Assembly (NCBI RefSeq): GCF_018205975.1 | Contig: NZ_CP073577.1 | Span: 3,276,458 to 3,340,457, forward strand | Direction: 5' to 3' | DNA: 64,000 nt | Source: Erythrobacter sp. JK5 | GTDB lineage: Bacteria; Pseudomonadota; Alphaproteobacteria; Sphingomonadales; Sphingomonadaceae | In this document: positions 26,263 through 37,961 of the stretch, in pieces | Numbering within the stretch: position 1 is the first letter of the stretch | Layout of the letters: every line of letters starts with the position of its first letter | Notes under the pieces: model-generated | Seen by the model: the letters and a program-made list of their open reading frames with translations, nothing else | What the model was told of the DNA's origin: nothing | The model's database searches: none | Made by a program: the position numbers and the translations under genes

Positions 26263-27166
26263 GCGACCAGCGAAGCCAGCACCCGCCGCCTGCCTTCGAA
26301 CGGGCGGCGACCATGCATGACGAGGAAGTTGTCGATCAGCGCCACATCGCCCGCCTGCCACTGGCAATCGGCGGTCAGTTCGTCGGCGATGGCGATGGCG
26401 GGGGCCATGTCTTGCGATGTGATCGGGGTGCCGTCGCCGAAGGTGATCGCGCGATTGGGATCATTGCGCGCGTCGGCCCATCCCCGGAAGGCGGCGATCA
26501 GCTGGTTGAAGAAGGTCTTGCACCCGTCTGGCAGAGTGCGAACGGCATCCAGCACCGGCGTGGTGGCGCGCAGGGAACCGTCGTCCTGCCAAGCCCAAGC
26601 GTATCCCAGCTCGGCCAGCCGCGCTTCGGCTCCGTCGCGGTCTACAACGCTCAGCGTGCTGCGCCAGCTGCGGCCCTGACCCGACCCGCATCGTCGCTGC
26701 CGGGCATGACATTGGTGTAGCGCACGCCGTGCCGTTCGACCTTGGCTACGAAGTCTGGCGCTTCGCTTTGAAGCCGCTCCAGCACCCAGTCCGAGCGGCA
26801 CAGCGGCGTCGCGCCGCCCTTGTCGGGCGCGATCTCGCAATAGAAAAACAGCTTCGACGGATAGAGCGGCGTCTGCGCCATTTCATGGTGCAGGAAGATC
26901 TCGGTCGTGGGCGGGGCTTCGTTGGCGGTGAAGACGCGCGGGGTAACGTTGGTGCGTACCGCGTTGGAGAGCGAGTCCTCATAGGTGAAGCCCGGCTCGC
27001 CATAGGCCTCCACCGCGGCGTCGAACGCCTGCGGGTCGGGCACGTCGAACCCGCGAAACAGGAGCGCGCCCGCATCGTCGAGCGCAGCATCGACCGCCGG
27101 CTTGTTGGCGCTCAGGAACGTGGCCAGATCGCCGCCACCGGTGATGATTGCGGGAAACTCAGTCAT
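26259..27166 (-). pseudogene. TauD/SyrP-type Fe(II)/2-oxoglutarate dioxygenase, one-base deletion
   Basis: Two frames together make one TauD-like protein of about 302 residues. The first (from ATG 27166) carries the HxE iron ligands in EIFLHHEMAQ. The second carries the distal His and Arg in LVMHGRRPFEGRRRV. They join near 26685, where SDDAGR must become SDDAGSGQGRSW; restoring one G in a GGG run repairs the frame. As read, the first frame ends early after a short random tail, so the enzyme would lose its C-terminal half. It may be a true pseudogene or a sequencing indel. It is the last gene of the GH42 operon, with its start overlapping the aldo/keto reductase. Confidence 0.75.
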
Positions 27167-28115
27167 AGATCGGATGGAACGCGTTGAAGGCGGCTTCGGT
27201 GAAGACACCTGGGTCGTTGAAGCGGCGGTTTTGATTGAGCGCGGAAATCGCCGCCATCTCGACCTGCGAGAGTTCGAAATCGTCGATGTCGAGGTTCTCC
27301 TGCATCCTTTCGGGTTTGGTGGTCTTGGGGATCACCGCTGTCCCGCGCTGGATGCCCCATTTGAGCAGCACCTGCGCGGGTGTCTTCCCATGCGCCTGCG
27401 CCGCGACCATCACCGGCGCTGCGCCAAGCAGGCTCTCCTCCTCGCGCGCCATGTCGAGCTCGAAATAGCTCTGCGCGCCGAGCGGGGAAAAGGCGGTGAC
27501 GTCGATGCCATAGCCCTTGGCGCAGCGGAGCAGCTTTTCCTGCGTGAGGTAGGGATGCGCTTCGATCTGGAGCATGGCTGGTTTGATCCGGGCATAGGTC
27601 ATGAGATCGTGCACAAGCGCCGTGTTGTAGTTGCACACGCCGATATGCCTCACGAGGCCTTTGTCGACCAGCGCCTCCATCGCCGCCCAGGTTTCATGGA
27701 GCGGCACCTTGGCGGGCTTCATAACCGGCTCGGCCGCATCGGGATCGTGAAGCCACTCGGGCGGATAGCGCGTTTCGATGGGTACGAATTCGAGCGCGAT
27801 CGGGAAGTGGATCAGGTAAAGATCGAGCTGCTCCAGTTGCAGGTCTTCGAGCGTTTTTCGGCACGCCAGTTCGACATGCTCTGGCGCGTGGAAGGTGTTC
27901 CACAGCTTGGACGTGATCCACAGATCCTCGCGCGTTACCAGCCCGCCTTGGATCGCTCGCGCAAGCCCTTCGCCGGTTTGCGCTTCGTTGGCGTAGTCGG
28001 CGGCGCTGTCGAAATGGCGATAGCCCGCGCGCACCGCTTCGACGACGGTGCCCGCGGTGTCATCCTGCGGGATTTTCCAGAGGCCGAAGCCTTGGCGGGG
28101 CATGTTTGCTAGCAA
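27159..28115 (-). CDS. Aldo/keto reductase
   Basis: A protein of 318 residues (314 from the internal ATG at 28103) with AKR hallmarks: the Asp-Tyr pair in FDSAADYANE, Lys in WITSKLW, His in YLIHFP, and the NADPH-binding VIPKTTKPERMQEN near the C-terminus. It resembles xylose/aldose reductases, so reduction of an aldose is plausible. TTG 28115 has AAGGA 7 nt upstream, whereas ATG 28103 has no clear ribosome site, so the TTG is used here. It is the third gene of the GH42 operon. Confidence 0.87.
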   Translation of the reverse strand: MLANMPRQGFGLWKIPQDDTAGTVVEAVRAGYRHFDSAADYANEAQTGEGLARAIQGGLVTREDLWITSKLWNTFHAPEHVELACRKTLEDLQLEQLDLYLIHFPIALEFVPIETRYPPEWLHDPDAAEPVMKPAKVPLHETWAAMEALVDKGLVRHIGVCNYNTALVHDLMTYARIKPAMLQIEAHPYLTQEKLLRCAKGYGIDVTAFSPLGAQSYFELDMAREEESLLGAAPVMVAAQAHGKTPAQVLLKWGIQRGTAVIPKTTKPERMQENLDIDDFELSQVEMAAISALNQNRRFNDPGVFTEAAFNAFHPIYD

Positions 28116-28118
28116 GGT

Positions 28119-29228
28119 CTAGTCCTTGAATGTGATGTTGACCGGCTGACCGGTGGCAATGCTTTGCTGGGCGGCGGCGCCCATAACAACCGAGCGATAG
28201 CCGTCGCGCGCATTGATAAGCGGCGGCGTGCCGCCGACCAGTGCCGCGTGGAAGTCGCGCTGCTGGAAGTAGGTCGCGCCGTGATGCGATCCGGCCGCGA
28301 GCGCATCGGGTGGGGTGGTAACGGTTTCGATCTGCGCGGCGGTCCAGGTGGGCAGGCGCCGACCATCTGGGCCGACTTGGCCTGCGCGCGGCGACCATAT
28401 GACCTCGCTCGCGGGCAGCTTGACTTCGAGCTTGCCGACCGGCCCGACCGCGCTGATCTCTTCCTGCTGCTCGGCCCCTTCGGCGAACATGCACAGATCG
28501 AGCAACGCGCGCGCACCGCCCGCGAAATCGACCGTGACAAACGCGTTGTCGAGAATGTCGGGCACTTTGCCATCATAACGCTCGTCCAGATGGTTCACAT
28601 CCTGCCCGCCGCTCGCAAAAACACGCACCGGTTCGTCGCGCAGGATGTGGCGCATCAGGTCGAAGAAGTGGCAGCATTTCTCCACCAGCGTCCCGCCGGA
28701 GTTGCGGTTGAAGCGGTTCCAGTCACCGACCTTTTCGAGAAACGGGAAGCGGTGTTCGCGGATCGCAAGCATCTTGATATCGCCCGCTTCGCCCGCATGG
28801 ACCCGCTCGATAAACCGCGTGACCGGCGGCATATATCGGTATTCGAGCCCGACCCAGAAGAGGTTGGGATAGCCCTGCGCGGCCGTTGCCAGCGCCTCGG
28901 CATCCTCGATGGTCGTGCACATCGGCTTTTCGAGTAGGACTGCGCAGCCTCTTTCCATCACCGGGCGGACCGCATCGAAATGGGTAAAGTTGGGCGAGGC
29001 GACGATAACCGCATCCGGCTTGGCCACTGCGAGCATTGCTTCCGCTTCATCGAACAGCTCGATCGTCTGGCCGAGTGCCGTGGCCTGTCGCTGTGCCGCT
29101 TCGCGTGACCCCGCATCGGGATCGGCCACCGCGACCAGCTCCGCCCCCGGCACCAGCGCGAGATTACGCATATGCTCGCGGCCCATCATGCCGCAGCCGA
29201 TAATGGCATAGGTGCGTGTGCCGCTCAT
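28119..29228 (-). CDS. Gfo/Idh/MocA-family oxidoreductase
   Basis: A 369-residue NAD(P)-dependent sugar dehydrogenase-like protein with an N-terminal Rossmann fold (IIGCGMMGREHMRNL), the family EKP motif in LLEKPMC, and a GFO_IDH_MocA C-terminal domain (WNRFNRNSGGTLVEKCCHFFDLM). Members oxidise or epimerise sugars. Its ATG overlaps the GH42 stop (ATGA), so it is coupled to the galactosidase and probably acts on the released sugar. Confidence 0.88.
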   Translation of the reverse strand: MSGTRTYAIIGCGMMGREHMRNLALVPGAELVAVADPDAGSREAAQRQATALGQTIELFDEAEAMLAVAKPDAVIVASPNFTHFDAVRPVMERGCAVLLEKPMCTTIEDAEALATAAQGYPNLFWVGLEYRYMPPVTRFIERVHAGEAGDIKMLAIREHRFPFLEKVGDWNRFNRNSGGTLVEKCCHFFDLMRHILRDEPVRVFASGGQDVNHLDERYDGKVPDILDNAFVTVDFAGGARALLDLCMFAEGAEQQEEISAVGPVGKLEVKLPASEVIWSPRAGQVGPDGRRLPTWTAAQIETVTTPPDALAAGSHHGATYFQQRDFHAALVGGTPPLINARDGYRSVVMGAAAQQSIATGQPVNITFKD

Positions 29229-31132
29229 CGGGTCAGCGCCGTAATCGAAACGCCTGCGGGGTCAATCATGTCGCCGGTCAAACCGAAACGGACGGGCTTT
29301 GCCGAATAGTTGAAGGCGAAGAGATTTGTGGCGGTGCGACGGATGCGCAAGCCTTCGGGCAGGTCCATCAGCTCGAGTGCTGCCTCCTCGCCAATGCGCG
29401 CCACAAGCAGATCAAGCAGGGCGCGATCGGGCCATGCTGCGCAGTATCGGATGGTGTCCTTGGCAAAGACCACACCGCGCCCGTCCTCCAGCGCCAGTTC
29501 GGGTGGCAGATCGCTCGTCACATCTTCCCGCCAGCGAGAGATTGTCCAATCCTCGCCAGCCTCGACCATGCCATGGCGCAGGCTCTCGACCCGGGTGACC
29601 GTCAGGGGGATCGCATCGCGCAATTCGCCGGGAGGCAGGCCGTCGGAAATGCTGAAGCTGTCGGTCTTGCTGCCAGAGCGCGGGCCGATAAGGACGGGGC
29701 AGGCGAGCGCGGACAGCTTTTGTGCGAAGGCATCGGGCACAATCGGCAAGGTTGGAATGAATACCGCCTTGTAGGCTGAAAGATCGGCACCGGGGCTGAC
29801 GATATCGACATCGACGCCGCGCCGCCGCAGCGCCGAATACCATTCATAGACAAGTTCGAGATAGCGGAAGCTTTGCCCTTGCGGCTGGATTCCGCAAACC
29901 CATGCCGCTTCGTAGGAAAACACCAGCGCCACCGGTGCCTGCGCCGTCTCCTGCGGCCCGATCTCGGCGATGATCCGCGCCGCCTCGCGCACTTCGGGCG
30001 CGGCCTCGGCCTCGCTGCTGTCGGGCCGCAGCAGCCCCGCGTGCATCTGCTCCTGCGCAAACGGTGCCTGCCGCCAGCGGAAATAGCTGGTGAACTCCGC
30101 CCCGTGCGCCATCGCTTCGAGCGTCCATAGCGCGACCATCCCGTCGAGCGGAGCGGGGTTGAACCGCGCCCAGTTTACCGGCCCTGGCTGTTGCTCGATG
30201 ATCCCCCAACGCCCCTTGGCGCAGCCGCGATAGAGGTCGTGATGGAACGCCGCGATATCCGGATGACCCTGCCGCAGATAGTCGCGCTTCTCGTCGTCGG
30301 AGAACCAGTACTGTTCGAGAAAACCGAGCGGGTAGGAATCCCACGTCGCCACATCGAGATCGCGGCCGACATCGTGATGATCGAACTCGGTGAAGAAGCC
30401 CATGAAATTGTGGGTGATATCGCGGCCGGGGGAGTGCGCGCGCAGGATCTCGACCTGCTTGCGGTTGAAACCGACCACCTCGTCCGACGCGAACCGGCGA
30501 TAATCGAGCCAGTGGGCGGGGTTGGCTTCGGTCACGGTTAGGTTGGGCGGATCGATGACGTCGAACGCGCGGTATTCCATGCTCCAGAAGGCATTGCCCC
30601 ATGCCGTGTTGAGCGCATCGATTGTCGTGTAACGCCGCGCGAGCCATTCGCGGAAGCGCACGGCGGCAGCCTCGGAAAAGCTGAGGACGGTATCGTGGCA
30701 GCCGTATTCGTTGTCGGTCTGCCAGGCGGCGATCGCCGGGTGCTCGCCGTACCTCTCGGCCAGCGCATTGGTGATCCGGCGGCTTTCGGCGCGGTATCCC
30801 TGATGGCTGAAGCAATAATGCCGTCGCGACCCGAAACCGCGCGGGCGGCCCGCTTCGTCGATGGCCACCATATCGGGCATCCGGTCGACCAGCCACTTGG
30901 GCGGTGTCGCGGTCGGGGTGCAAAGCATGATCGAAAGCCCCGCATCGGCGAGTGTCCCGATCGCGCGGTCGAGCCAGCCCCAGTCGAACCGGTCCGGCTC
31001 CGGTTCGATCCGGCTCCACGCGAATTCGCCGATCCGCACCAGCGAAAGGCCCATCTCGCGCATTCGGCGCGCATCGTCGGCCCACTTGTCTTCGGGCCAA
31101 TGTTCGGGAAAATAGCAGCAACCGAGTTTCAT
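29225..31132 (-). CDS. GH42 beta-galactosidase
   Basis: A 635-residue protein with no signal peptide. It begins KLGCCYFPEHWPEDKW, typical of GH42, has the acid/base Glu in WQTDNEYGCH and the nucleophile Glu in GIIEQQPGPVNW, and continues into the trimerisation and C-terminal domains. It cleaves terminal beta-galactosides in the cytoplasm, so an importer is needed; the SSS carrier at 24562 is a candidate. It is the first gene of a four-gene minus-strand operon. Confidence 0.93.
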   Translation of the reverse strand: MKLGCCYFPEHWPEDKWADDARRMREMGLSLVRIGEFAWSRIEPEPDRFDWGWLDRAIGTLADAGLSIMLCTPTATPPKWLVDRMPDMVAIDEAGRPRGFGSRRHYCFSHQGYRAESRRITNALAERYGEHPAIAAWQTDNEYGCHDTVLSFSEAAAVRFREWLARRYTTIDALNTAWGNAFWSMEYRAFDVIDPPNLTVTEANPAHWLDYRRFASDEVVGFNRKQVEILRAHSPGRDITHNFMGFFTEFDHHDVGRDLDVATWDSYPLGFLEQYWFSDDEKRDYLRQGHPDIAAFHHDLYRGCAKGRWGIIEQQPGPVNWARFNPAPLDGMVALWTLEAMAHGAEFTSYFRWRQAPFAQEQMHAGLLRPDSSEAEAAPEVREAARIIAEIGPQETAQAPVALVFSYEAAWVCGIQPQGQSFRYLELVYEWYSALRRRGVDVDIVSPGADLSAYKAVFIPTLPIVPDAFAQKLSALACPVLIGPRSGSKTDSFSISDGLPPGELRDAIPLTVTRVESLRHGMVEAGEDWTISRWREDVTSDLPPELALEDGRGVVFAKDTIRYCAAWPDRALLDLLVARIGEEAALELMDLPEGLRIRRTATNLFAFNYSAKPVRFGLTGDMIDPAGVSITALTR

Positions 31133-31235
31133 GCGGGCGGCCTTTCGGAAAAGCTGGCAATGCCCTAAACGGTGTTGCGCGTGTCGCCTAGAGTTCGAAG
31201 CGAACCGTAAACCGATCCTTCACTCACCGCATTTA

Positions 31236-31261
31236 CACATATAAAAATATCTTTATATGTG
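31236..31261. promoter_or_regulatory. AT-rich palindromic operator of the methionine block
   Basis: CACATATAAA (31236-31245) and TTTATATGTG (31252-31261) are perfectly complementary 10-bp arms separated by 6 bp. It is strikingly AT-rich in this genome and ends 6 bp before the ATG of the ArsR-type regulator, so it probably overlaps the promoter and is the autoregulatory site. It also covers the alternative GTG start at 31259. Confidence 0.7.
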
Positions 31262-31267
31262 ATCCGG

Positions 31268-32263
31268 ATGACGATCGACGCGATCTTCAAGGCCCTCGCC
31301 GACCCGACCCGGCTGCGCATTGCGCGGCTGCTGTCGGCCATGGAACTGGCGGTCGGCGAACTGGCGCAGGTGCTGGGGCAAAGCCAGCCGCGCGTATCCC
31401 GGCATGTCGGCATCCTGTGCGACGCGGGTCTCGCCGAACGCCGCCGCGAGGGCAGTTGGGTGTTCCTGCGCAGCGCCAGCGGGGCCGAAGACACGGACCC
31501 CATCGTGGCGGCGGTCGAACGCCTGCTCGCCATCGCCGAGCGCGAGAACGGTGATTTCGCCGCGACCTGCGAAGACGACCGGCGCAAGCTCGCCGCGATC
31601 CGCGAGGCGCGCGAGAGCTCCGCCGAGCAATATTTCGCCCAGCATGCGGGTGAATGGGATGAATTGCGCGCGCTCCACAGCGCCGATGCGCAGGTCGAAC
31701 GGCGGCTGCTCGAAGCGCTGGACGAGACCCCGCTGGGCACCGTGCTCGATATCGGTACCGGCACCGGGCGGATCGCGGAGCTGTTTGCCGACCATGCCGA
31801 TCACGTCGTCGCGCTCGACAAGAACCTTGAAATGCTGCGGGTCGCGCGCGCCAAGCTGCAACATCTGCCGACCGCGCAGATCGAACTGGTGCAGGGCGAT
31901 TTCGGGGACCTGCCGTTCGCCGCCGCCAGTTTCGACACGATTGTGCTGCATCAGGTGCTGCATTTCGCGCAGGATCCGGCGCTGCCGCTGGCCGAAGCGG
32001 CGCGGGTCACCCGGCCCGGCGGTCGCATCGCGATAATCGATTTTGCCGCGCACGATCGCGAGGAGCTGCGGACCCGCCACCAGCATGCCCGGCTCGGGTT
32101 TTCCGACCGTCAGCTGCGTGATCTTCTGCGCGGCGCCGGCTTCACCGCTCGCCCACCGATCGCGCTCGACGAAGGCGAGCTGGTGGTCAAAATCTGGTTC
32201 GGGCAGCGCCGCGATCTCCCCGCTTCACAAACATCCACACCCGCCAAAGAGCACACCGCATGA
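31268..32263 (+). CDS. ArsR-type regulator fused to a SAM-dependent methyltransferase
   Basis: A 331-residue fusion. Residues 1-90 are an ArsR winged helix (FKALADPTRLRIARLL, VGELAQVLGQSQPRVSRHVGIL). Residues about 130-310 are a class I methyltransferase with the SAM loop VLDIGTGTGRIAE and a later VLHQVLHFAQDP. No metal-binding ELCVCD motif is seen. It heads an operon with metF and metH, so the methyltransferase domain may sense SAM or SAH and adjust methionine synthesis; that is inference. Its stop overlaps the metF start. ATG 31268 is preferred over GTG 31259, which lies inside the palindrome. Confidence 0.87.
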   Translation: MTIDAIFKALADPTRLRIARLLSAMELAVGELAQVLGQSQPRVSRHVGILCDAGLAERRREGSWVFLRSASGAEDTDPIVAAVERLLAIAERENGDFAATCEDDRRKLAAIREARESSAEQYFAQHAGEWDELRALHSADAQVERRLLEALDETPLGTVLDIGTGTGRIAELFADHADHVVALDKNLEMLRVARAKLQHLPTAQIELVQGDFGDLPFAAASFDTIVLHQVLHFAQDPALPLAEAARVTRPGGRIAIIDFAAHDREELRTRHQHARLGFSDRQLRDLLRGAGFTARPPIALDEGELVVKIWFGQRRDLPASQTSTPAKEHTA

Positions 32264-33189
32264 ACACCCCTACGCTTGACCAGCTTCAGGAAGCGACAAC
32301 CGCGCTTGGCGCCCCGCTGTTTTCCGGCCTGCCGGGCGATATCGACATCAGCTTCGAATTTTTCCCGCCCAAGACCGACAAGATGTCCGAAACCCTTTGG
32401 GAGAGCGTCGCCACCCTCTCGCCGCTGGGCCCGCGCTTCGTTTCAGTGACGTACGGTGCGGGCGGGACAACGCGCGAACGCACGCATGAGCAGGTGGTGC
32501 GCATCCAGAACGAGGCGAAGATTCCGGCTGCGGCGCACCTGACCTGCGTCAACGCGACGCGGGACGAGGTGGATGAGGTCGCGCGCCATTACTGGCAGGA
32601 GGGCATCCGGCATATCGTCGCGCTGCGCGGCGATGCGCCCGATGGCGGCACCTACGCGCCGCATCCGGGCGGGTATGCCAATGCGATCGAGCTGATCGCG
32701 GGCCTGAAGAAAGTCGCCGATTTCGAGATTTCGGTTGCCGCCTATCCCGAAGTCCATCCGGATTCGCCCGATGCGCAGGCCGATATCGCCAACCTCAAGG
32801 CGAAGTTCGATGCGGGCGCCGACCGTGCGATCACGCAATTCTTCTTCGACCCAGAATGCTTCTTCCGCTTCCGCGACAAGGCGGTTGCCGCCGGCATTGA
32901 CGCCGAAATCGTTCCGGGGATCATGCCGGTGATGAGCTTTGCCGCAGTCCAGCGCATGTCGGGCATGTGCGGGACGGACATTCCCGGCTGGATGGAAGGC
33001 CTGTTCGACGGTCTCGACGAACGCCCCGCTGCGCGCCAGCTGGTGAGCGCCACGATTGCTGCCGAACTGTGCCGCAAGCTCTATGCGGGCGGCGTGCGCC
33101 AGTTCCATTTCTACACACTCAACCGCGCAGAATTGTCCTATGCCATCTGTCACATGCTGGGTAAGCGCCCGGTGGGAGGCGCAGCATGA
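32260..33189 (+). CDS. metF: 5,10-methylenetetrahydrofolate reductase
   Basis: A 309-residue FAD-dependent TIM-barrel enzyme of standard bacterial length. Landmarks are the catalytic Glu in SFEFFPPKT, the FAD-binding YGAGGTTRERT, AALRGD-type HIVALRGDAP, and AITQFFFD. It makes 5-methyl-tetrahydrofolate, the methyl donor for MetH encoded immediately downstream. Its start overlaps the regulator stop (ATGA), and its stop overlaps the metH start. Confidence 0.96.
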   Translation: MNTPTLDQLQEATTALGAPLFSGLPGDIDISFEFFPPKTDKMSETLWESVATLSPLGPRFVSVTYGAGGTTRERTHEQVVRIQNEAKIPAAAHLTCVNATRDEVDEVARHYWQEGIRHIVALRGDAPDGGTYAPHPGGYANAIELIAGLKKVADFEISVAAYPEVHPDSPDAQADIANLKAKFDAGADRAITQFFFDPECFFRFRDKAVAAGIDAEIVPGIMPVMSFAAVQRMSGMCGTDIPGWMEGLFDGLDERPAARQLVSATIAAELCRKLYAGGVRQFHFYTLNRAELSYAICHMLGKRPVGGAA

Positions 33190-34232
33190 GTGCGCGGGCA
33201 AGACTGATTGAAGCCGCGAGCGAACGCGTGCTGATCTTCGACGGCGCGTTCGGGACGCAGATCCAGGATCGCAAGCTGACTGAACAGGATTATGCTGGCG
33301 ACCTGGGGCTGAAGGCCGACCAGAAGGGCAACAACGATATTCTCGCGCTGACGCGGCCCGACGTGATTCGCGACATCACCCGCGCCTATCTCGACGCGGG
33401 TTCGGATATCGTATCGACCAACACCTTTTCCGCCAACCGCATTTCGCAGGCCGATTACGCCGCCGAGGATCAGGTCGCCGCGATCAACATCGCCAGCGGC
33501 AAGATCGCACGCGCGCTCGCCGACGAATACGAGGCGAAGGACGGGAAACCGCGATTTGTCGCAGGCGCGATCGGGCCGACCAACAAGACGCTCTCGCTTT
33601 CCCCGGACGTCGAAGATCCCGGTTTTCGCGAGATCGACTTCGACGAGCTGACCGCGGTCTACAAGGAGCAGGCCGCCGCGCTGATCGAAGGCGGGTGCGA
33701 TTTCATCCTGATCGAGACCGTGTTCGACACGCTCAACGCCAAGGCCGGGATCATGGCGGTCAAGCAGCTTGAGGCGGAGCTCGGCCGCGAGATTCCGTTG
33801 ATGATCTCGATGACGCTCACCGACCTGTCGGGCCGCAATCTGTCGGGCCACACGGTCGAGGCGTTCTGGTACGCGGTGCGGCACGCGAAGCCGGTCACCA
33901 TCGGGCTCAATTGCAGCTTTGGCGCGGACCAGCTGCGCCCGCATGTGCAGTCGCTGAGCGGTCTCGCCGATACGCTGCTTATGGCCTATCCCAATGCCGG
34001 CCTGCCCAACGAGCTGGGCGAATATGACGAGCTGCCGGAGACAACGGCGGCGCTGGTTCGCCAATGGGCCGAGAACGGGCAGGCCAATATCCTCGGCGGC
34101 TGTTGCGGTTCGTCACCCGAACACATCAAGGCGATTGCCGATGCGGTGCAGGGTCTCAAACCCCGCGCAATTCCGACTCCCGATGTGAAGATGCGACTGG
34201 CCGGGCTGGAGGCATTCACAGTCGCCGCATGA
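33186..34232 (+). CDS. metH: Methionine synthase, homocysteine-binding module
   Basis: A 348-residue protein equal to the N-terminal homocysteine S-methyltransferase domain of MetH. The start shows [17 protein letters not shown] FDGAFGTQ, and the zinc ligands are Cys in GLNCSFG and the Cys pair in [10 protein letters not shown]. The folate, cobalamin and activation domains are encoded by the next gene. Split MetH is known in alphaproteobacteria. It overlaps metF (ATGA), while a 105-bp gap containing a palindromic repeat separates it from its partner. Confidence 0.94.
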   Translation: MSARARLIEAASERVLIFDGAFGTQIQDRKLTEQDYAGDLGLKADQKGNNDILALTRPDVIRDITRAYLDAGSDIVSTNTFSANRISQADYAAEDQVAAINIASGKIARALADEYEAKDGKPRFVAGAIGPTNKTLSLSPDVEDPGFREIDFDELTAVYKEQAAALIEGGCDFILIETVFDTLNAKAGIMAVKQLEAELGREIPLMISMTLTDLSGRNLSGHTVEAFWYAVRHAKPVTIGLNCSFGADQLRPHVQSLSGLADTLLMAYPNAGLPNELGEYDELPETTAALVRQWAENGQANILGGCCGSSPEHIKAIADAVQGLKPRAIPTPDVKMRLAGLEAFTVAA

Positions 34233-34247
34233 TCGCTCAATCAACTT

Positions 34248-34324
34248 CCGTCACCCCTGCGAAGGCAGGGGTCCAGACAACCTAACTGGCCGTGGATAGG
34301 CTCCTGCCTTCGCAGGGGCGACGG
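34248..34324. repeat. REP-like palindromic repeat (family 1)
   Basis: The element begins CCGTCACCCCTGCGAAGGCA and ends with the complementary CCTTCGCAGGGGCGACGG, so the whole unit folds into a long stem of about 22 bp with one mismatch. A second copy lies at 48810-48897. Here it fills the gap between the two halves of metH and could affect their relative expression. Confidence 0.8.
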
Positions 34325-34337
34325 TTGCGAGAGACAC

Positions 34338-36986
<2,649 letters not shown>

Positions 36987-36997
36987 GCCCATCTCGA

Positions 36998-37918
36998 TTG
37001 AGCGCGCTGCCGCCCGGAAGGCTGGTTGTGATCGGCGGCCTTGTGCTGCTGATCGCGTATGGCATGCTCGCGGCCAGTGTCGCGGTCGATACCGATTTGC
37101 TCGCGAGCCTGTGGTTCCTGCCCGGAGTCGGGGCGATCGGCGCGATCATTGCCAACACGTCCGGCACCGGCGGCGGTGTGGTGTTTGTGCCCGCATTCAA
37201 TGCGTTGCGCGAACATGGGGTGATGAGCCTCGAACCGTTGCAGGTGGTCGGCGTGTCGATGGCGATCCAGAGCTTCGGCATGACCATGGGCGCGCTGCGC
37301 TGGACCGACCGGCTGTACCACCAGCCCGCGCCGGAGCCGCTTCACGCAACCGTCAGCCCGCGCGATTTCTTCCTCGTTGCAGGCGCGGTGCTCGCGCTGT
37401 CGTTGCCGGCAATGCTGCTGACCCAGCGTCTTGCGCAGTTCGACCAGCAGGACGTGCTGCTCGCCTACAAGGGCTTTTCGATCCTGCTCGGCCTCGCGCT
37501 GATCGTCTCGACCTGGACGGTCAATCTCGCGCGACCCGAGAAGGGCCGGATCGAGCGGTTCGACCTCGCCGTTCTGCTGCTGATCGCGATCCCTGGCGGA
37601 GCGATCACCGCGCTGTTCTCGGTCGGGATCGGTGAGCTGGTCGCGCTCTACCTGTTCATCCGTCATTACCCGGTGCTGCTGTGCACCGGGGTTGCCTGCC
37701 TGATCTCATCGGTCAGCGTGATCGCCGGGGTAATCTGGCATGTCGAGGCGGGCACGATCCAGTGGGAAGTCGTGCTGCTCGCAGGGCCGGCGGCGGCGCT
37801 GGGAGGGTTTCTTGCCCGCCCGATTGCGATCTGGCTCGGAGCGCGGCGGCTCAAGACGCTGGACGGGGCGTGGATCGTGCTTTCGGCGTTGTATCTCTTC
37901 TGGCTCAATCGGGCGTGA
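36998..37918 (+). CDS. TauE/SafE-family sulfite exporter-like permease
   Basis: A protein of about 306 residues with 8 or more hydrophobic segments and the family-like TSGTGGGVVFVPAFNAL segment near the first half, repeated in degenerate form as SVGIGELVALYLF. The likely start is TTG 36998, 11 bp after the metH stop; a GTG at 36962 would overlap metH and lacks support. Family members export sulfite or organosulfur compounds. Placement behind methionine genes is compatible with sulfur metabolism, but the substrate is not shown. Confidence 0.8.
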   Translation: MSALPPGRLVVIGGLVLLIAYGMLAASVAVDTDLLASLWFLPGVGAIGAIIANTSGTGGGVVFVPAFNALREHGVMSLEPLQVVGVSMAIQSFGMTMGALRWTDRLYHQPAPEPLHATVSPRDFFLVAGAVLALSLPAMLLTQRLAQFDQQDVLLAYKGFSILLGLALIVSTWTVNLARPEKGRIERFDLAVLLLIAIPGGAITALFSVGIGELVALYLFIRHYPVLLCTGVACLISSVSVIAGVIWHVEAGTIQWEVVLLAGPAAALGGFLARPIAIWLGARRLKTLDGAWIVLSALYLFWLNRA

Positions 37919-37961
37919 TCAAGGGATTGACCTTTGCGCGCGTAGCGCTGAGAAACCTTTG

